Source: Acidimicrobiales bacterium
GTDB lineage: Bacteria > Actinomycetota > Acidimicrobiia > Acidimicrobiales > JAUJNH01
NCBI GenBank assembly: GCA_030448245.1
Contig: JAUJNH010000005.1
Location: forward strand, 61,491 to 111,092
Length of the DNA stretch: 49,602 nt
Reading direction: 5' to 3'
In this document: positions 25,635 through 33,972 of the stretch, piece by piece
How the letters are laid out: each line of letters begins with the position of its first letter
Numbering within the stretch: the first letter of the stretch is position 1
Program-made: the position numbers and the translations under genes
The notes under the pieces: model-generated
Databases searched by the model: none
What the model was told of the DNA's origin: nothing
What the model saw: only the letters and a program-made list of their open reading frames with translations

Positions 25635-25910
25635 ATGTCCACCGCGCCCGGCCCGGACAACGTCGGCCCGGCGAAAGGTGAGGCGGAGCTGGCGGCGTGG
25701 GCGGACCGCTTCGCCCATGACCTCCGCTCCCCGCTGGCGGTGATCAGCGGAATGGCGGAGACCCTCGAACGGGCCTGGGACCGCCTGTCCGAGCCGGACC
25801 GAGCCGAGATGCTGTCCTCGATCCGCACCCAAGCAGCCAAAGCAGCCGCGCTCCTGGACGACCGCCTGTCCCTGCTTCGCACGTCAACCCAAGCCGAGAA
25901 GGAGAAGTAG
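25635..25910 (+). CDS. Orphan histidine-kinase phosphoacceptor (HisKA/DHp) domain protein, 91 residues
   Basis: Almost the whole protein is one dimerisation/phosphoacceptor hairpin: helix 1 with the H-box RFAHDLRSPLAVISGMAE (His28, with the following Asp/Leu/Arg and Pro33 of the consensus), a loop (RLSEPDRAEM) and helix 2 (LSSIRTQAAKAAALLDDRLS). It ends KEK and stops. There is no ATPase (N, G1, G2) domain and no sensor domain in this or another frame downstream. It cannot autophosphorylate alone, so it may act as a phosphotransfer intermediate or a dominant inhibitor of a kinase, or be the remnant of one. It lies entirely between the arms of a long inverted repeat. Confidence 0.75.
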   Translation: MSTAPGPDNVGPAKGEAELAAWADRFAHDLRSPLAVISGMAETLERAWDRLSEPDRAEMLSSIRTQAAKAAALLDDRLSLLRTSTQAEKEK

Positions 25911-25928
25911 GCCCGCCAGCAGCGCTTG

Positions 25929-26010
25929 AGGGCCGGCTCCGCCGGCCCGACAACCAAGGCGCCGCGCCGGCCGCGGGGAGGGGGCCGACGGGGGGGCTCG
26001 CCCTCCCCCG
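25929..26010 (-). repeat. Right arm of the long inverted repeat flanking the HisKA gene
   Basis: This arm is the reverse complement of 25469-25551. It begins 18 bases after the HisKA stop and ends at the base before the bpa stop codon (26011-26013). GGGCCGGC (25930-25937) and GCCGGCCC (25941-25948) form a perfect 8-bp hairpin with a TCC loop. As a terminator it could serve both the HisKA transcript and the convergent bpa transcript. Confidence 0.75.
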
Positions 26011-26487
26011 TCAGAGATACGTGCCCGTGCGGTCCTCGGCGGGAGCGGGGAGGCTGCGCCGGCGCATCTCGGCCATCTGCTTCTCGGCGGCCTGCTGGGC
26101 GAAGAGGGTGGCCTGGATGCCGTGGAACAGGCCTTCGAGCCAGCCGACCAGCTGGGCCTGGGCCACCCGGAGCTCGGCGTCGGACGGGGCTCCGTCGGTG
26201 AAGGGGGTGGTGAGCGTGGCCAGCTCGTCGCTCAGGTCGGGGGAGAGGCCCTCGGAGAGCTCGCGGATCGAGGTCTCGTAGATCTCCTTGAGGCGGGTAC
26301 GGCTCTTCTCGTCGAGCGGGGCCGAGCGGACCTCCTCGAGCAGCTGCTTGACCATCGAGCCGATCCGCATCACCTTGGCCGGGTGCTCGACGAACTCGCC
26401 GGCCCGGTCGCCCTCCGGCTCCTCCTGCGGGATTGGCGGGGCCGGCTCAGCGGCTACGGGCAGGACCGGCTCGGTGACGTCGCTCAT
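26011..26487 (-). CDS. bpa: Bacterial proteasome activator Bpa (DUF2587)
   Basis: Bpa is the ATP-independent ring activator of the actinobacterial 20S proteasome; it gates the core and helps degrade unfolded proteins such as HspR. The 158-residue product has the family core VEHPAKVMRIGSMVKQLLEEV, APLDEKSRTRLKEIYETSIREL, PFTDGAPSDAELRVAQAQLV and GWLEGLFHGIQATLFAQQ, all helical. It ends GTYL, which corresponds to the GQYL proteasome-docking tail of the mycobacterial protein. The N-terminus is Pro/Glu-rich and disordered. ATG 26487 is preferred; an ATG at 26499 would add four residues. It implies that the organism has a proteasome. Confidence 0.92.
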   Translation of the reverse strand: MSDVTEPVLPVAAEPAPPIPQEEPEGDRAGEFVEHPAKVMRIGSMVKQLLEEVRSAPLDEKSRTRLKEIYETSIRELSEGLSPDLSDELATLTTPFTDGAPSDAELRVAQAQLVGWLEGLFHGIQATLFAQQAAEKQMAEMRRRSLPAPAEDRTGTYL

Positions 26488-26493
26488 CCGCCG

Positions 26494-26500
26494 TAGCATC
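26494..26500. promoter_or_regulatory. Overlapping divergent -10 boxes of bpa and the Rrf2 gene
   Basis: On the plus strand TAGCAT (26494-26499) precedes the Rrf2 GTG (26508) by 8 bases. On the minus strand GATGCT (26500-26495) precedes the bpa ATG (26487) by 7 bases. The starts are only 20 bp apart, so the two promoters would share the same bases and probably cannot be used at once. Both mRNAs would be leaderless. Confidence 0.4.
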
Positions 26501-26507
26501 GCGCTTG

Positions 26508-26954
26508 GTGAAGGTGTCGACGCGCGGGGACTACGCCAGCCGTGCCTTGCTGTCGCTGGCGCTGCACGCGAACGGGGGCACGCCGACCTCCGTGCGGGAC
26601 ATCGCCGACCGCACCGGCCTGCCGCAGCCGTACCTCGAGCAGATCCTGCTGGCCCTGAAGGGGGCGGGGCTGGTGCGGTCGAAGCGGGGGGTGGGCGGAG
26701 GCTACGTGCTGGCCCGCTCGCCCAGCGAGATCACCCTGGCGGCCATCGTCAGCGCGGTCGACGGGCCGATCGTGGCCGGCGACTTCGGCAACCCCCACGA
26801 GGGCGGGGCGTGCGAGCACGAGGGCCAGTGCGCCCTCCTCGAGGTGTGGGCCGACGTGGGCAGCCACCTCCGCCGCCACCTGGACTCGCTCACCCTGGCC
26901 GACATGGTGATGCGGGCCAAGGGGCTCCGGCCGGCGCCGACCATGCTGGGATGA
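26508..26954 (+). CDS. Rrf2-family transcriptional regulator
   Basis: The 148-residue protein is a typical Rrf2 winged-helix regulator: KVSTRGDYASRALLSLALH, the recognition region SVRDIADRTGLPQPYLEQIL, the wing KRGVGGGYVLARSPSEITL and a cysteine loop GGACEHEGQCALLEVW. Rrf2 proteins such as IscR, NsrR and RsrR bind Fe-S clusters through three cysteines; here only two (C-x5-C) are seen and the third position is not Cys, so cluster binding would need another ligand. GTG 26508 is preferred over TTG 26505. It is divergent from bpa, whose promoter it overlaps, so control of proteasome activation by redox or iron state is an attractive inference. Confidence 0.9.
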   Translation: MKVSTRGDYASRALLSLALHANGGTPTSVRDIADRTGLPQPYLEQILLALKGAGLVRSKRGVGGGYVLARSPSEITLAAIVSAVDGPIVAGDFGNPHEGGACEHEGQCALLEVWADVGSHLRRHLDSLTLADMVMRAKGLRPAPTMLG

Positions 26955-27048
26955 GTTCCGCCCAGTCGCACATCCTTGTGGTTCGTGGTGCTGGTGTTGC
27001 TAGTGTTGTCGGCGCGGAGAGGGGTGGGCCTGCAGGAGCTCGGACCGG

Positions 27049-28185
27049 GTGCGACGACGAACGAGATGGATGGCCGGGGTGGCCGCCGCTGTCCTGCTCG
27101 CCCCGAGCGTGGCCGGATCCGCCCCGCAGGCCGGCGCCAGCGCCGCCCCGCCCCTCCACGCCACCCGCCTGCGTGGACCCACGCTCTCCCTCGGTGACCA
27201 GGGCGAGCACGTCAAGGTGCTCCAGCGCCGCCTCAGCGTGCCGGTGGACGGCCGCTTCGGGTCGAGGACCCGCCAGGCCGTGCAACGCCTGCAGGCGCAG
27301 GCCGGCCTGACGCCCGACGGCGTGGTCGGCCCCCTCACGTGGGCCGCCCTGGGGGCGAGGGGCGGCACCGCCCCGCCCGTTCCGGCCAGACAGACGGGCC
27401 GACCCGAGCTGAGCATCGGGGCCACGGGCCCTGCGGTCGCCGAGGCCCAGCGGCTCCTGACCAGGCGCGGGTTCCGGACCGCCGCCGACGGCCGGTTCGG
27501 CTCCGGCACGGCCAGGGCCGTCATCGCCTTCCAGCGCCAGCGGGGCTTGCGCCCCGACGGCGTCGTCGGCCCCCGCACGTGGGCGGCCCTCGACTCGGCC
27601 GTCCACGAGCTGCGCCTCGTGGTCGCGGTCTCGGACGTCTGGCGGAGCATCGGTTCCCGCTCGTACTCGGTGCGCGCCGGTGACACCTGGGCCTCGATCG
27701 CGGCCGCCAAGGGGAGCACGGCTGCCGGGCTGGCCGCCGCCAACAGGATGACCCTGTCCCGACGACCCGTGGCCGGGACCACCATCCAGGTGCCGGGCAG
27801 CTGGCAGTGCCCCACGCCGAGCGGAAGGTTCATCAACGACTTCGGCTTCCCCCGGCCCGCCGGGCGCGTCCACCAGGGCAACGACCTGTTCGCGGCCCGG
27901 GGCACGCCGGTCCGGGCACCGGTCGGTGGGCGGGCCGAGCGCTTCCCCAACCCGATCGGCGGCAACGCCGTCCAGCTCCACGGCAACGACGGCAACCGCT
28001 ACTACTTCGCCCACCTGAACAGCTACGGAGCGGCCGGCACCGTCGCAGCCGGCGAGACGATCGGCTACGTCGGCAACTCGGGCAACGCCATAACCACCCC
28101 GCCGCACCTGCACTTCGAGGTGCACCCGAACGGCGGCCAGGCCATCAACCCGTTCCCCACGATCACCCTCGCCTGCCGACGCTGA
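27049..28185 (+). CDS. Secreted peptidoglycan hydrolase: two PG-binding domains, LysM and M23 peptidase
   Basis: This 378-residue exported protein has a basic start and hydrophobic core (MAGVAAAVLLAPSVAGSAPQAGA) forming a signal peptide to about residue 30. Two peptidoglycan-binding repeats follow (LSLGDQGEHVKVLQRRL to PDGVVGPLTWAAL, and LSIGATGPAVAEAQRLL to PDGVVGPRTWAAL). A LysM-like module (YSVRAGDTWASIAAAKGSTA to IQVPG) comes next, then a C-terminal LytM/M23 domain. The M23 zinc ligands are visible as HxxxD in GRVHQGNDLF and HxH in PPHLHFEVHP. It probably cuts cross-linked peptides in the cell wall. TTGTGG (26976) and TAGTGT (27001) upstream are a weak promoter pair. Confidence 0.92.
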   Translation: MRRRTRWMAGVAAAVLLAPSVAGSAPQAGASAAPPLHATRLRGPTLSLGDQGEHVKVLQRRLSVPVDGRFGSRTRQAVQRLQAQAGLTPDGVVGPLTWAALGARGGTAPPVPARQTGRPELSIGATGPAVAEAQRLLTRRGFRTAADGRFGSGTARAVIAFQRQRGLRPDGVVGPRTWAALDSAVHELRLVVAVSDVWRSIGSRSYSVRAGDTWASIAAAKGSTAAGLAAANRMTLSRRPVAGTTIQVPGSWQCPTPSGRFINDFGFPRPAGRVHQGNDLFAARGTPVRAPVGGRAERFPNPIGGNAVQLHGNDGNRYYFAHLNSYGAAGTVAAGETIGYVGNSGNAITTPPHLHFEVHPNGGQAINPFPTITLACRR

Positions 28186-28223
28186 CAAGATCGGGGTCAC
28201 CCGACGACGACCGGAGAGACCCG

Positions 28224-28658
28224 ATGCCCACACGCAGTGCACGGACCGCCTGGCAGGGCGGCCTCACCGACGGCCACGGCCAGGTCGAGCTGACCAGCTC
28301 GGGCGCCGGCACGTTCGACGTGTCCTGGCCCAAGCGGACCGCCGACCAGGCGGACGGCACGACCAGCCCCGAGGAGCTGGTGGCCGCCGCCCACGCCTCG
28401 TGCTTCTCGATGCAGCTGTCCCACGACCTGGCCGAGGCCGGGGGCACGCCTCGGTCGCTGGAGGTCACCGCTGAGGTGGCCTTCGATCCCGACCCGAAGG
28501 GTGGCTGGATGGTGAGCGGCATCACCCTCAGCGTGCGGGGTGAGGTCGACGGCCTCGATGGCGACGGCTTCGCCCAAGCGGCCGAGAAGGCCAAGGCGGG
28601 ATGCCCGATCAGCAAGGCGCTGGCCGTGCCGATCTCGCTCGAGGTGCTCCAGGACTGA
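28224..28658 (+). CDS. OsmC-family peroxiredoxin
   Basis: The 144-residue protein is OsmC-like, reducing organic hydroperoxides with two cysteines: one in AAAHASCFSMQLSHDLAEAG and one in AEKAKAGCPISKALAV. The N-terminal strand region TAWQGGLTDGHGQVELTSSG matches the E. coli OsmC subtype rather than Ohr. GGAGAG lies 5 bases before ATG 28224. It is 38 bp downstream of the M23 peptidase gene and may share its transcript. The gene converges on the small membrane protein gene. Confidence 0.9.
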   Translation: MPTRSARTAWQGGLTDGHGQVELTSSGAGTFDVSWPKRTADQADGTTSPEELVAAAHASCFSMQLSHDLAEAGGTPRSLEVTAEVAFDPDPKGGWMVSGITLSVRGEVDGLDGDGFAQAAEKAKAGCPISKALAVPISLEVLQD

Positions 28659-28674
28659 CGGGCGCAGCCCGAGG

Positions 28675-28848
28675 TCAGCCCGGCGGCCGCGTCGCCGGCG
28701 GCAGCTGGACCGGCTGCTCGCCTGCCCCCGATCCGTAGCTGTCACGGACCACGAAGATCCCGGCGATGCTGCCGCAGAGCAGGCAGAAGATGGCGGCGGC
28801 GACCACCAGCATCACCTGGCGAAGGATGGTTGCGTCATCGTCGCGCAT
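28675..28848 (-). CDS. Small single-pass membrane protein, 57 residues
   Basis: The frame reads MRDDDATILRQVMLVV, then AAAIFCLLCGSIAGIFVV, then RDSYGSGAGEQPVQLPPATR and stop. It is an acidic N-terminus, one transmembrane helix of about 20 residues and a Pro-rich tail. An AGAGG sits 3-4 bases before the ATG, and the start overlaps the last 14 bases of rluD, so translation is probably coupled. The family is not recognised and the protein is too short for most gene finders; the clean hydrophobic segment, ribosome site and overlap support it. Confidence 0.6.
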   Translation of the reverse strand: MRDDDATILRQVMLVVAAAIFCLLCGSIAGIFVVRDSYGSGAGEQPVQLPPATRPPG

Positions 28849-29731
28849 CGGCCTCTACCAGGTCGGGGGGAACAGGGCTTTCGAAGGCTACCCGCTCGCG
28901 GGTCGCCGGGTGGTGGAAGGCGAGCCGGAAGGCGTGCAGGTAGGGCCGGGTGAGCCCCAGGTCCGGGTGGCCCCCGTAGAGCACGTCGCCGACGACGGGG
29001 TGGCCGATCCCGGCGAGGTGGACCCGGATCTGGTGGGTGCGGCCGGTCTCGAGGCGACAGGCCAGCAGGGTCGTGTCGCTCCCCCGGTCGACGACCTCGT
29101 AGTGGGTGCGGGCCTGCTTGCCTCCGGCGACGACGGCGTGGCGGGTCGGGTCGCGCGGGTCCCGCCCGATGGGGCCGTCGACGACGCCTGCCGGTGCCGC
29201 CACCCGGCCGTGCACCAGGGTCCGGTACCGCCGCTCGACGGTCCTGGCCCCCAGCTGGGCCACCAGGTGGTGGAAGGCCTCCCCGGTCCGGGCGACGACG
29301 AGGAGGCCGCTGGTGCCGGCGTCGAGCCGGTGCACCACGCCGGGCCGGGTGCCGTCGCCGCCGACGCCGGCCAGCTCCGGGTAGCGGGCGAGCAGGCCGT
29401 GCACCATGGTCCCGGTCTGGTTGCCGGCGCCGGGGTGCACGACCAGCCCGGCCGGCTTGTCGACGACGACGACGTGGTCGTCCTCGAAGACGACGGGCAC
29501 CTCGACCGACGGATCGGGGACGAGGCTAGGGTCGCCCGCCGCGGGCACGTCGACGTCCAGGACCTCGCCGGCCACCAGCCGGCGGGACCGGGTGGCCACC
29601 GGATGACCGTCGACCCGCACCGCGCCGGCCTCGACGAGGTGGTTGACCTGGCTGCGGGCCAGCCCGCTCAGCAGGGCGACCGCCTTGTCGACCCGTTCCC
29701 CCCCGAGTGAGCCCGGGACGGTCAGCTGCAC
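28835..29731 (-). CDS. 23S rRNA pseudouridine synthase (RluD/RluA family)
   Basis: The 298-residue protein has an N-terminal S4 RNA-binding domain (RVDKAVALLSGLARSQVNHLVEAGAV in pieces) and a C-terminal pseudouridine synthase domain with VVVVDKPAGLVVHPGAGN and the catalytic motif GVVHRLDAGTSGLLVVA (Asp137), then ETGRTHQIRVHLAGIGHPVVGD. It isomerises uridines in 23S rRNA; the fusion of S4 and RluA domains is typical of RluD. GTG 29731 overlaps the last 10 bases of lspA, the classical lspA-rluD gene order. Which uridines it modifies cannot be told. Confidence 0.92.
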   Translation of the reverse strand: MQLTVPGSLGGERVDKAVALLSGLARSQVNHLVEAGAVRVDGHPVATRSRRLVAGEVLDVDVPAAGDPSLVPDPSVEVPVVFEDDHVVVVDKPAGLVVHPGAGNQTGTMVHGLLARYPELAGVGGDGTRPGVVHRLDAGTSGLLVVARTGEAFHHLVAQLGARTVERRYRTLVHGRVAAPAGVVDGPIGRDPRDPTRHAVVAGGKQARTHYEVVDRGSDTTLLACRLETGRTHQIRVHLAGIGHPVVGDVLYGGHPDLGLTRPYLHAFRLAFHHPATRERVAFESPVPPDLVEADARR

Positions 29732-30216
29732 CCGGCACCCCGGCCCGGCTCGGCCGGGGGCCGGCGCACCGAGGTGAGGGCGAGGAGCGCCCCGCCGACC
29801 ACGATGCAGGCGTCCGCCACGTTGAAGACCGGCCACCACTGCAGGTCGATGAAGTCGACGACCGCCCCGTCGTGGCTGCGGACCAGGCGGTCGATGAGGT
29901 TGCCGACGGCGCCTCCCACCACCAGCCCCACCGCCGTGGCCGGCAGGCGGCCCCCCAGGTTGCGGGCCGCGAAGACGACGAGCACGACCACCGCGACGGC
30001 GAGGGGCACGATCGTGAGCCCAGATCCCCGGCCCAGGCTGAAGGCGACCCCCGAGTTGAACGACAGCGCCAGCTGCAGGCTGCCCAGGACCTGCACGGGC
30101 TCGCGCCCGGAGAGGCTCTCCAGGGCCCAGGTCTTCGAGATCTGGTCGAGCGCCGCGACGACGAGCGAGACGACCGAGACGCCGGCCGCGGACAGCCGGG
30201 CGCGACCGGGCGTCAC
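29722..30216 (-). CDS. lspA: Lipoprotein signal peptidase
   Basis: LspA is the inner-membrane aspartic protease that removes signal peptides from diacylated prolipoproteins. The 164-residue protein has four hydrophobic helices, ALDQISKTWALESL, the SFNSGVAFSLG region and the two catalytic aspartates in VGNLIDRLV (Asp109) and FNVADACIVVG (Asp135). GTG 30216 overlaps the stop of the upstream TraR-like gene (GTGA), and its 3' end overlaps rluD. Family length is 150-170 residues, so the protein is complete. Confidence 0.95.
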   Translation of the reverse strand: MTPGRARLSAAGVSVVSLVVAALDQISKTWALESLSGREPVQVLGSLQLALSFNSGVAFSLGRGSGLTIVPLAVAVVVLVVFAARNLGGRLPATAVGLVVGGAVGNLIDRLVRSHDGAVVDFIDLQWWPVFNVADACIVVGGALLALTSVRRPPAEPGRGAGCS

Positions 30217-30695
30217 CGCCGGGCGGACAGGCCCCCGCTCTTGCAGTTCACGCACAGGGCAGCCCACGGTATGACCTCCAGCCGAGCCTTCGGGATCGGC
30301 CTGCCGCACTTGTCGCACGTCCCGTAGCTCGCCTCGTCGATCTTGTCGAGGGCCACGTCGATCTCGACCACCTCGGCCCTGGCCTGGGCCGACAGCGCCA
30401 GGTCGCGCTCGCGGTCCACTGCGGCGGTCGATCCCTCGCCCGACTCGTCGTCGAACTGGGTGTCCCCCGGCTCGGCGTCGAGCGCCATCTGGTCGGCCTC
30501 GGCCTTCAACGCCTCGGCGCCCTCGATCCGCTCGGCCCGGGCGGCGTAGAGCAGCTGCTGCTGCTTGGCGAGCCATTTGTCCTTGGGCACCCGGTGGCTC
30601 TGCCCCTCGACGGTGGAGGCCTGCGTGGCGTTCGCCTCTACCGCTGCGGCCGTCGCCTTCGCCTTGGGCGTCGTGGCCTTCTTGGCAGCGGGCAT
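30213..30695 (-). CDS. TraR/DksA-type C4 zinc-finger protein
   Basis: The 160-residue protein has a Lys/Ala-rich N-terminus (MPAAKKATTPKAKATAAAV), a long helical segment like the DksA coiled coil, and a C-terminal zinc finger: CDKCGRPIPKARLEV, then CVNCK (Cys127, 130, 148, 151). DksA-like proteins bind RNA polymerase through its secondary channel; actinobacterial members with this architecture are little studied. AGGAG stands 5 bases before ATG 30695. It leads the traR-lspA-rluD-small protein run and is divergent from ileS. Confidence 0.85.
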   Translation of the reverse strand: MPAAKKATTPKAKATAAAVEANATQASTVEGQSHRVPKDKWLAKQQQLLYAARAERIEGAEALKAEADQMALDAEPGDTQFDDESGEGSTAAVDRERDLALSAQARAEVVEIDVALDKIDEASYGTCDKCGRPIPKARLEVIPWAALCVNCKSGGLSARR

Positions 30696-30792
30696 GGCAG
30701 CTCCTGTCCGGGGGGCGCCGGAAGGTACCACGACCCGGACCGGTGTCGAGGAAGGCCATCCAAACCAGTCCGACGGAACCAGGTGAGCCCCG

Positions 30793-30798
30793 TAGGCT
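30793..30798 (+). promoter_or_regulatory. Candidate -10 box of ileS
   Basis: TAGGCT lies 9 bases before the ileS ATG at 30808; the 5' leader would be only a few bases long and has no Shine-Dalgarno. No T-box element is visible in the 112-bp spacer. The -35 region is not obvious. Confidence 0.35.
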
Positions 30799-30807
30799 AG
30801 GCCGGCC

Positions 30808-33800
30808 ATGGCCCCGGACGCGCCCCCCTCTGCCGCCCGCTCCGAGGGGCCGCTCCGACCGTTCGCCGAGCTCGATCCGAGCCCTGACCTGCCGGCCCTG
30901 GAGCGGGCCGTCCTCGACCGGTGGGACGACGAGCAGACCTTCTATGCGTCCCTGCACCAGCGCGAGGCGGCGCCCGAGTTCGTGTTCTACGACGGACCCC
31001 CCTTCGCCAACGGCCTCCCCCACTACGGCCACCTCCTGACCGGCTACGTGAAGGACGCCGTGCCCCGGTACCAGACGATGCGGGGCCGCCACGTGGCTCG
31101 CCGCTTCGGGTGGGACTGCCACGGCCTCCCCCCGGAGATGGAGGCTGAGCGCGAGCTGCAGCTGAGCGGGCGGGCCGCCATCCAGGCCTTTGGCGTGGCC
31201 CGCTTCAACGACCACTGCCGGGCGTCGGTGCAGCGCTACACCAAGGAGTGGGAGCGCTACGTCACCCGCCAGGCCCGCTGGGTCGACTTCGAGGACGACT
31301 ACCGCACCATGGACCTCCCGTACATGGAGAGCGTCCTGTGGGCCTTCAAGGCCCTGCACGACAAGGGCCTGCTGTACGAGGGCTACCGGGTGCTGCCCTA
31401 CTGCTGGGAGTGCGAGACGCCCCTGTCCAACTTCGAGACGAAGATGGACGACGCCTACCGGGACCGCCAGGACCCGGCGATCACCGTGCGCTTCCGGCTG
31501 CGCGACGGCTTGGGCGGGGTGCCCACCGACGTGCTGGCCTGGACCACCACGCCGTGGACCCTGCCGTCGAACCTGGCGCTGGTCGTGGGCCCCGAGATCG
31601 ACTACGCCGTCGTCGAGCACGAGGGAGGCCAGGTCGTGGTGGCGGCCTCGCGCGTCGCCGCGTACGAACGTGAGCTGGGCGGCCACGTGGTCCGGACGCT
31701 CCCGGGCGCCGACCTGGTCGGGCTGGAGTACGAGCCCCTCTTCCCGTACTTCGCCGGGACGCCCGGGGCCTTCCGGGTCTTGGCCGGCGGCTTCGTCACC
31801 GACGAGGACGGCACGGGCGTCGTCCACACCGCTCCGGGGTTCGGTGAGGACGACAAGGCGGTGGGCGACGCCAACGGGATCCCCGTGATCGTGCCGGTCG
31901 ACGACACCGGGCGGTTCACGCCCGAGGTGGCCGACTTCGCCGGTCTCCAGGTGTTCGAGGCCAACCGACCGATCATCCGGGCGCTGGGCGAGCGCAGGCT
32001 GGTCGTGCGCGAGGACTCGTACGTGCACAGCTACCCGCACTGCTGGCGCACCGACACCCCCCTCATCTACCGGGCCGTGTCCTCGTGGTTCGTGGCCGTC
32101 ACCAAGATCAAAGAGCGCCTCCTCGAGCTGAACCAGGAGATCACCTGGGTGCCCGAGAACGTGCGCGACGGCGCCTTTGGGTCGTGGCTCGAGGGCGCCC
32201 GCGACTGGGCCATCAGCCGCAACCGCTTCTGGGGCGCGCCCATCCCGGTGTGGAAGAGCGACGACCCGGCCTACCCGAGGATCGACGTGTACGGCAGCCT
32301 GGACGAGCTCGAGCGCGACTTCGGGGTTCGCCCTGACGACCTGCACCGGCCCGGCATCGACGAGCTCACGAGGCCGAACCCCGACGACCCCAGCGGCCGA
32401 GCCACGATGCGCCGCGTCAGCGACGTCCTGGACTGCTGGTTCGAGTCCGGGTCGATGCCCTACGCCCAGGTCCACTACCCGTTCGAGAACAAGGACTGGT
32501 TCGAGGACAACTTCCCGGCCGACTTCATCGTCGAGTACGTCGGCCAGACCCGGGGCTGGTTCTACACGCTGCACGTGCTGTCGGTGGCGCTGTTCGACCG
32601 TCCGCCGTTCCGGGCCTGCGTGGCCCACGGCATCGTGCTCGGCAGCGACCGGCGGAAGCTGTCGAAGCGGCTGCGCAACTACCCGGACCCGCTCGAGGCG
32701 TTCGAGCGGGTCGGCTCGGACGCCGTCCGCTGGTCGCTCCTGTCGTCGTCGATCCTCAGAGGCGGGAACCTGGTGGCCAAGGACGCGGCCATGGAGGCGG
32801 CGCTTCGCGAGGCCGTCCTGCCGCTGTGGCACGCCTGCCGGACCCTCACGCTGTACGCCGAGCACCGCCCACGCCTGGTCACCAGCGCCGACGACGTCCT
32901 CGACCGCTACGCGCTGGCCAAGGCCGGGGACCTCGTCGTCCAGGCCACCGCCGCCTTTGAGACCCACGACCTCTCAGGGGCGTGCTGGGCCGTCTCACGC
33001 TTCCTGGACGCCCTGAACAACTGGTACGTGCGCCGCAGCCGCGACCGCCTGTGGGCCGGCGACGAGGCCGCCGTCGACACCCTGTTCACTGTCCTGCACA
33101 CCCTGCTCCGGGTGGCCGCGCCGCTGCTGCCCCTGACGGTCGACCACCTGTGGGCCGTGCTCGACCCGGACAGCGGCTCGGTGCACCTTCAGGACTGGCC
33201 GGTGGCCGACGAGCTGGCAGCCGACCCGAGCCTGGTCGAGGCCATGGACCGGGTGCGCGAGGTGTGCTCGGCCGGCCACGCCATCCGCAAGAGCCACGCG
33301 CCCGTGCTGCGGACCCGCCTGCCCCTCCCGGCGGCCACCGTCGCCGGCACGGGTGCCGAGGCCCTGCAGCCGTTCCGGCCGCTCATCGCCGACGAGCTGA
33401 ACGTGCGCGACGTGCGCCTGACCGGCTCGGTCGACGAGGCGGGGGACCTGGTGCTGACCGTGAACCCACGGGTCGCAGGCCCCCGGCTCGGCACGCAGGT
33501 GCAGCAGGTGATCCGGGCGGCCAAGGCCGGGGACTGGTCGCGGGCCGCCGGCACCGTGGTCGCCGGCGGCGTGGCGCTCGAGCCCGGCGAGTTCGACCTT
33601 CGTCTCCTGCCCCGGGACGAGGCCACCAGCCGAGCCCTGCCGGGCGACGACGCCGTCGTGGTCCTCGACGTGGCCGTCACCCCCGAGCTCGAGGCCGAGG
33701 GCGTGGCCCGTGACGTCGTGCGCCTGGTGCAGGAGGCCCGCAAGGCGGCCGGCCTCGACGTCCGGGACCGCATCGAGCTGAGCATCGAGGTGCCGCCGTC

Positions 33801-33957
33801 GGCACGCGACGCCGTCGACGCCAACCGGGCGGTGATCGCCACCGAGGTCCTGGCCACCGAGGTGGCCGTGGTGGAGCAGGCTGGCGCCAGGGCCGTCGAC
33901 GCCGAGCTGGCCGGGCATGGGCCCGTGCGCATCAGCCTCCGGCGGGCGGCCGGCTGA
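30808..33957 (+). CDS. ileS: Isoleucyl-tRNA synthetase, type 2 (eukaryote-like)
   Basis: The 1049-residue enzyme charges tRNA-Ile. It has the class I HIGH motif in [31 protein letters not shown], the editing CP1 domain ([19 protein letters not shown] and [15 protein letters not shown]), [19 protein letters not shown], a [16 protein letters not shown] block and the KMSKS-like loop [13 protein letters not shown]. The length and the sequence around the motifs fit type 2 IleRS, as in mycobacteria, which is often insensitive to mupirocin. ATG 30808 is the first good start after a -10-like box. The C-terminal third is the anticodon-binding region. Confidence 0.96.
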   Translation: MAPDAPPSAARSEGPLRPFAELDPSPDLPALERAVLDRWDDEQTFYASLHQREAAPEFVFYDGPPFANGLPHYGHLLTGYVKDAVPRYQTMRGRHVARRFGWDCHGLPPEMEAERELQLSGRAAIQAFGVARFNDHCRASVQRYTKEWERYVTRQARWVDFEDDYRTMDLPYMESVLWAFKALHDKGLLYEGYRVLPYCWECETPLSNFETKMDDAYRDRQDPAITVRFRLRDGLGGVPTDVLAWTTTPWTLPSNLALVVGPEIDYAVVEHEGGQVVVAASRVAAYERELGGHVVRTLPGADLVGLEYEPLFPYFAGTPGAFRVLAGGFVTDEDGTGVVHTAPGFGEDDKAVGDANGIPVIVPVDDTGRFTPEVADFAGLQVFEANRPIIRALGERRLVVREDSYVHSYPHCWRTDTPLIYRAVSSWFVAVTKIKERLLELNQEITWVPENVRDGAFGSWLEGARDWAISRNRFWGAPIPVWKSDDPAYPRIDVYGSLDELERDFGVRPDDLHRPGIDELTRPNPDDPSGRATMRRVSDVLDCWFESGSMPYAQVHYPFENKDWFEDNFPADFIVEYVGQTRGWFYTLHVLSVALFDRPPFRACVAHGIVLGSDRRKLSKRLRNYPDPLEAFERVGSDAVRWSLLSSSILRGGNLVAKDAAMEAALREAVLPLWHACRTLTLYAEHRPRLVTSADDVLDRYALAKAGDLVVQATAAFETHDLSGACWAVSRFLDALNNWYVRRSRDRLWAGDEAAVDTLFTVLHTLLRVAAPLLPLTVDHLWAVLDPDSGSVHLQDWPVADELAADPSLVEAMDRVREVCSAGHAIRKSHAPVLRTRLPLPAATVAGTGAEALQPFRPLIADELNVRDVRLTGSVDEAGDLVLTVNPRVAGPRLGTQVQQVIRAAKAGDWSRAAGTVVAGGVALEPGEFDLRLLPRDEATSRALPGDDAVVVLDVAVTPELEAEGVARDVVRLVQEARKAAGLDVRDRIELSIEVPPSARDAVDANRAVIATEVLATEVAVVEQAGARAVDAELAGHGPVRISLRRAAG

Positions 33958-33972
33958 GCGCCGGCCGCGGCC

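Noticed and set aside
30696..30807. T-box riboswitch upstream of ileS
   Set aside because: The spacer is only 112 bp and shared with a divergent gene, has no recognisable T-box sequence (TGGNACC) with antiterminator, and a -10-like box lies 9 bases before the ATG.
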